Assembly (NCBI GenBank): GCA_038503035.1
Contig: JAVSML010024419.1
Span: forward strand, 81,737 to 145,736
DNA length: 64,000 nucleotides
Direction of reading: 5' to 3'
Origin: Crocodylus rhombifer
Lineage: Eukaryota; Chordata; Crocodylia; Crocodylidae
Shown: in pieces, positions 61,675 to 64,000 of the stretch
How positions within the stretch are numbered: the stretch's first letter is position 1
Layout: every line of letters starts with the position of its first letter
Notes under the pieces: generated by a model
The model's input: only the letters and a program-made list of their open reading frames with translations
What the model was told of the DNA's origin: nothing
The model's database searches: none
Translations under genes and position numbers: made by a program

Positions 61675-64000
61675 ATTAACCCTAGGCAGACAGAAAAGTT
61701 CATATCCTATGGCATTTAGTCCTCAGTCTTGCATCTGAGACTACCACTGATGTCAATTGTGAGGGTGAAAAGGAGTGTCACTTGCTACTAACTGTGGGAT
61801 GATTTGCACTGCAAATACGTCTAGACTGCTCACTCATTTCAGCTGACCAAGGTGTTGTCATAAGGTAATGCTTTCTAGCCTCTATACACCCACACTAAAT
61901 TTGAGTTGTCAGCCTAAAAATTAAAGGCTCTGGGCAGATAAATTCTCCTCATGCAAGTTTTCCCACTTGCCCTATTTCTTCCTATTCTAGGATAACTTTC
62001 TTTCTGTAATACTATGGAAATAAGAGCAAAGCCATTTCTCTCCCTTAAATGTTTGAGAGGGAGAGCAGCATTGGGGAGGTAGCAATATCCTGCTTGTATA
62101 GTATAAATTTTAAGTAATCTCACAGTGGCACTGGGCTGTGAACTATGGGGCTCAAAGATCAGTCTTTTACTGCCATCTACTGTGCTCAGATAGTTCCAGG
62201 TTCCTCCAGGGTGTTTCTAGAAACAATGCCCACACCTATCAGCCACTACCCATTTTTCTTCCAACAAAGCAGACTTCTCCTCCTAGGAGGTTTGATTTTA
62301 TTTAGCTAGATTTACTTGCTCTTGCTTTCTCTAATGTACGGGCTCTGATGCATCCAACTGAACTAATATTATTCTAGAAAAGATTAATCAAATAGATTTT
62401 AGGGCAAGTGGACAGATAGATGGGAGGCATTTTCATCATAACAACTGGCTGTTTCTCTCTGGTGTAAGAGAGGGTCTTGAAGTAGATCCACCAATGATTT
62501 GACAACTTAAGAGTCCTCTTCCATCTGATTCTTTTTTCATGTTAATATGTTGTTTAAGACACAAGAGCAAGAGTCAAGTTCACAGAGCTCTCGGCTCAAG
62601 CAACACTTTTGCCTTCCATGCAGACACATGCTGGATGCTGGTTAAGTAACAGATGATCATGTCCCGGGAAAAATCCCATACAGTGATTTAATTACTCCTG
62701 TGCATCAAGGCATCATACACTAGAGAAATGTCAAACACAAAGTACACTGATTTAATCATTCCTCTCCATCAAGGAATCAAATCGCATATGGAGCCACAGC
62801 CTAATTAATTATGCCAGTTCACCTCCTGTTTACTTAGCAGCAAGACTTTTCGTAAGCAGAAATTGTGCAAAATCTGTGTCTCCGAGCTACCCAGTGACAT
62901 CTAACTGAAGGGTTGACAGGTTGTTGATCACCAACATAAAACAGCAGAAAAGCAGGTATTAGGAGTTTTATTTTTAAAACGTGTATTGTGTACAATGTTA
63001 AAAAACCTTGAACAAACTCTGACATTTTCAGCCTGAAAAAACAGACAAAGAAGAAACCCTGGATTAGTTTTCTTCAGCTGCCAGGGGGAAAAAAAAGCTG
63101 TCCCTTCACACTGACCTGAAAGTCTGTCTATATACCAATAGCAGGAGTTTGTTTCTCAGAACTGTACATTTGAAATGCCTCAACAGAAATTCAGACACAT
63201 TGCATCAGGGCTGGTAGACACCAAATGGTAATGTTCCACCCAAACAAGCTGAGCAGCAAATCAGCCCCATTTTTTCCCCGCTTGGTCAAAGAACTTGGAA
63301 TACCAGCAGTTTAAGTTATCTTAACTCAAACATGGCAGGACAGAAACCAAGTCATTTTGCAAGCACTCCAAGCCACGTGTAGCTCAGAGCATGACCCAGG
63401 CACTGGAGGAACATAAATCACAGAGTTTAAATACAGAGCTCAGGAACAAAACCAACCTCTTTGGAAAGTAAAATCTGTGATGAAAGGCAGAAGGGGTATT
63501 TCTGCCTAGTGCTAATCAACAGAAAAAAGAAAAAAATGACAGCTTCAGACAAGTAGATGAGCTGATGTTTCCCACCATCTGCTATCATCCTATAGATGCT
63601 ATTTAACATATGCATTTGGACTGCATCAAGTATGTTCTTCAGCCAGGCTCTTCATTTTAGGGACATTGATGTAATGGGGGTTAAACACCTGGGTCTATTA
63701 AAAACCAAATGACAAAAAACAAAGGCTTTGAAAGAGAGGTTTGAATTACAGCTCCATCAATGTGTTGAAGAGGCTGCCTTACTTTTCCCATTGCTACCCC
63801 ATGCTTATAAGGCATTATAATTGTTCTCCCTCCTTTTCTCTAGAGTTCCTTTCCAGTCTTACCTCTATCCTGTACTTTCTGCAAACAGAGAACAAGGGTT
63901 TTTCTCCACCTTGTATCCCAGCACAGGAGAACACAGAGAAAGACAAGTCTCTTGTCTCTTAGGGTCTTGTAGACTTAGAGCTGGAATTGGAAATCCAGCA
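61675..64000. other. Unique upstream sequence
   Basis: Apart from the duplication near 62681, nothing was recognised to the window end. Confidence 0.4.
62681..62790. repeat. Imperfect tandem duplication, period 64
   Basis: CAGTGATTTAATTACTCCTG, then GCATCAAGGCATCA, at 62681 recurs as CACTGATTTAATCATTCCTC, then CATCAAGGAATCA, at 62745. The two units differ at several positions, so the event is older than the one at 13378. Confidence 0.8.

Noticed and set aside
1..64000. Bacterial-style systems, CRISPR arrays, operons, rRNA or tRNA genes
   Set aside because: Composition, LINE/SINE/DNA-transposon content and the intron-exon structure are vertebrate. No spaced direct-repeat array or cloverleaf was seen.

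Overview
This is vertebrate nuclear DNA, not microbial. The evidence is sparse coding potential, a single CpG-island first exon, GT splice signals, ancient MIR SINEs and several CR1 LINE fragments. CR1 3' ends in both orientations, hAT elements with 8-bp target duplications, and long foldback elements whose ends read GGGCTGTG(C/T) together point to a sauropsid, most likely a crocodilian. The species call is inference. I recall similar crocodilian repeats but could not run a repeat library.

One gene is supported. A dense CpG island at about 50.4-51.4 kb carries, on the minus strand, a short first coding exon (51041 down to 50987). It encodes MPGWRKNLALCLQRMQEE and ends in a consensus donor in phase 1. 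The peptide matches the 'a-type' alternative N-terminus of the GRIP family of multi-PDZ synaptic scaffolds, and GRIP2 is favoured over GRIP1. If so, positions 1-50986 are all or part of intron 1, and about 51.5-64 kb is sequence upstream of the promoter. No second coding exon was recognised.

The rest is transposable-element debris in otherwise unique sequence. At 1-9 kb there is a CR1 tail, a small hAT MITE, a palindrome with 161-bp arms around a GATA microsatellite, and a 1.4-kb hAT relative of the MITE with an expanded core. At 9-29 kb there are an unclassified retroelement-like repeat, a GC-rich repeat, an LTR-like block, MIRs and four CR1 fragments, one with a broken reverse-transcriptase ORF. 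At 31-41 kb there are a Harbinger-like fragment, one copy of a variable-core repeat, a 1351-bp foldback element and a 759-bp foldback element with nested palindromes. At 51.5-64 kb there are MIR pieces, a 353-bp hAT with target duplications, the second copy of the variable-core repeat, a CR1 3' end and a 64-bp imperfect duplication.

No tRNA, rRNA, CRISPR array or operon was seen. Nearly all long open frames are chance frames in GC-rich repeats or in the CpG island. The best candidates for something undescribed are the foldback elements at 38.5 and 40.4 kb, the repeat family with fixed ends and exchanged cores (34.3 and 57.8 kb), and an exact ZNF143-type motif at 974-992.
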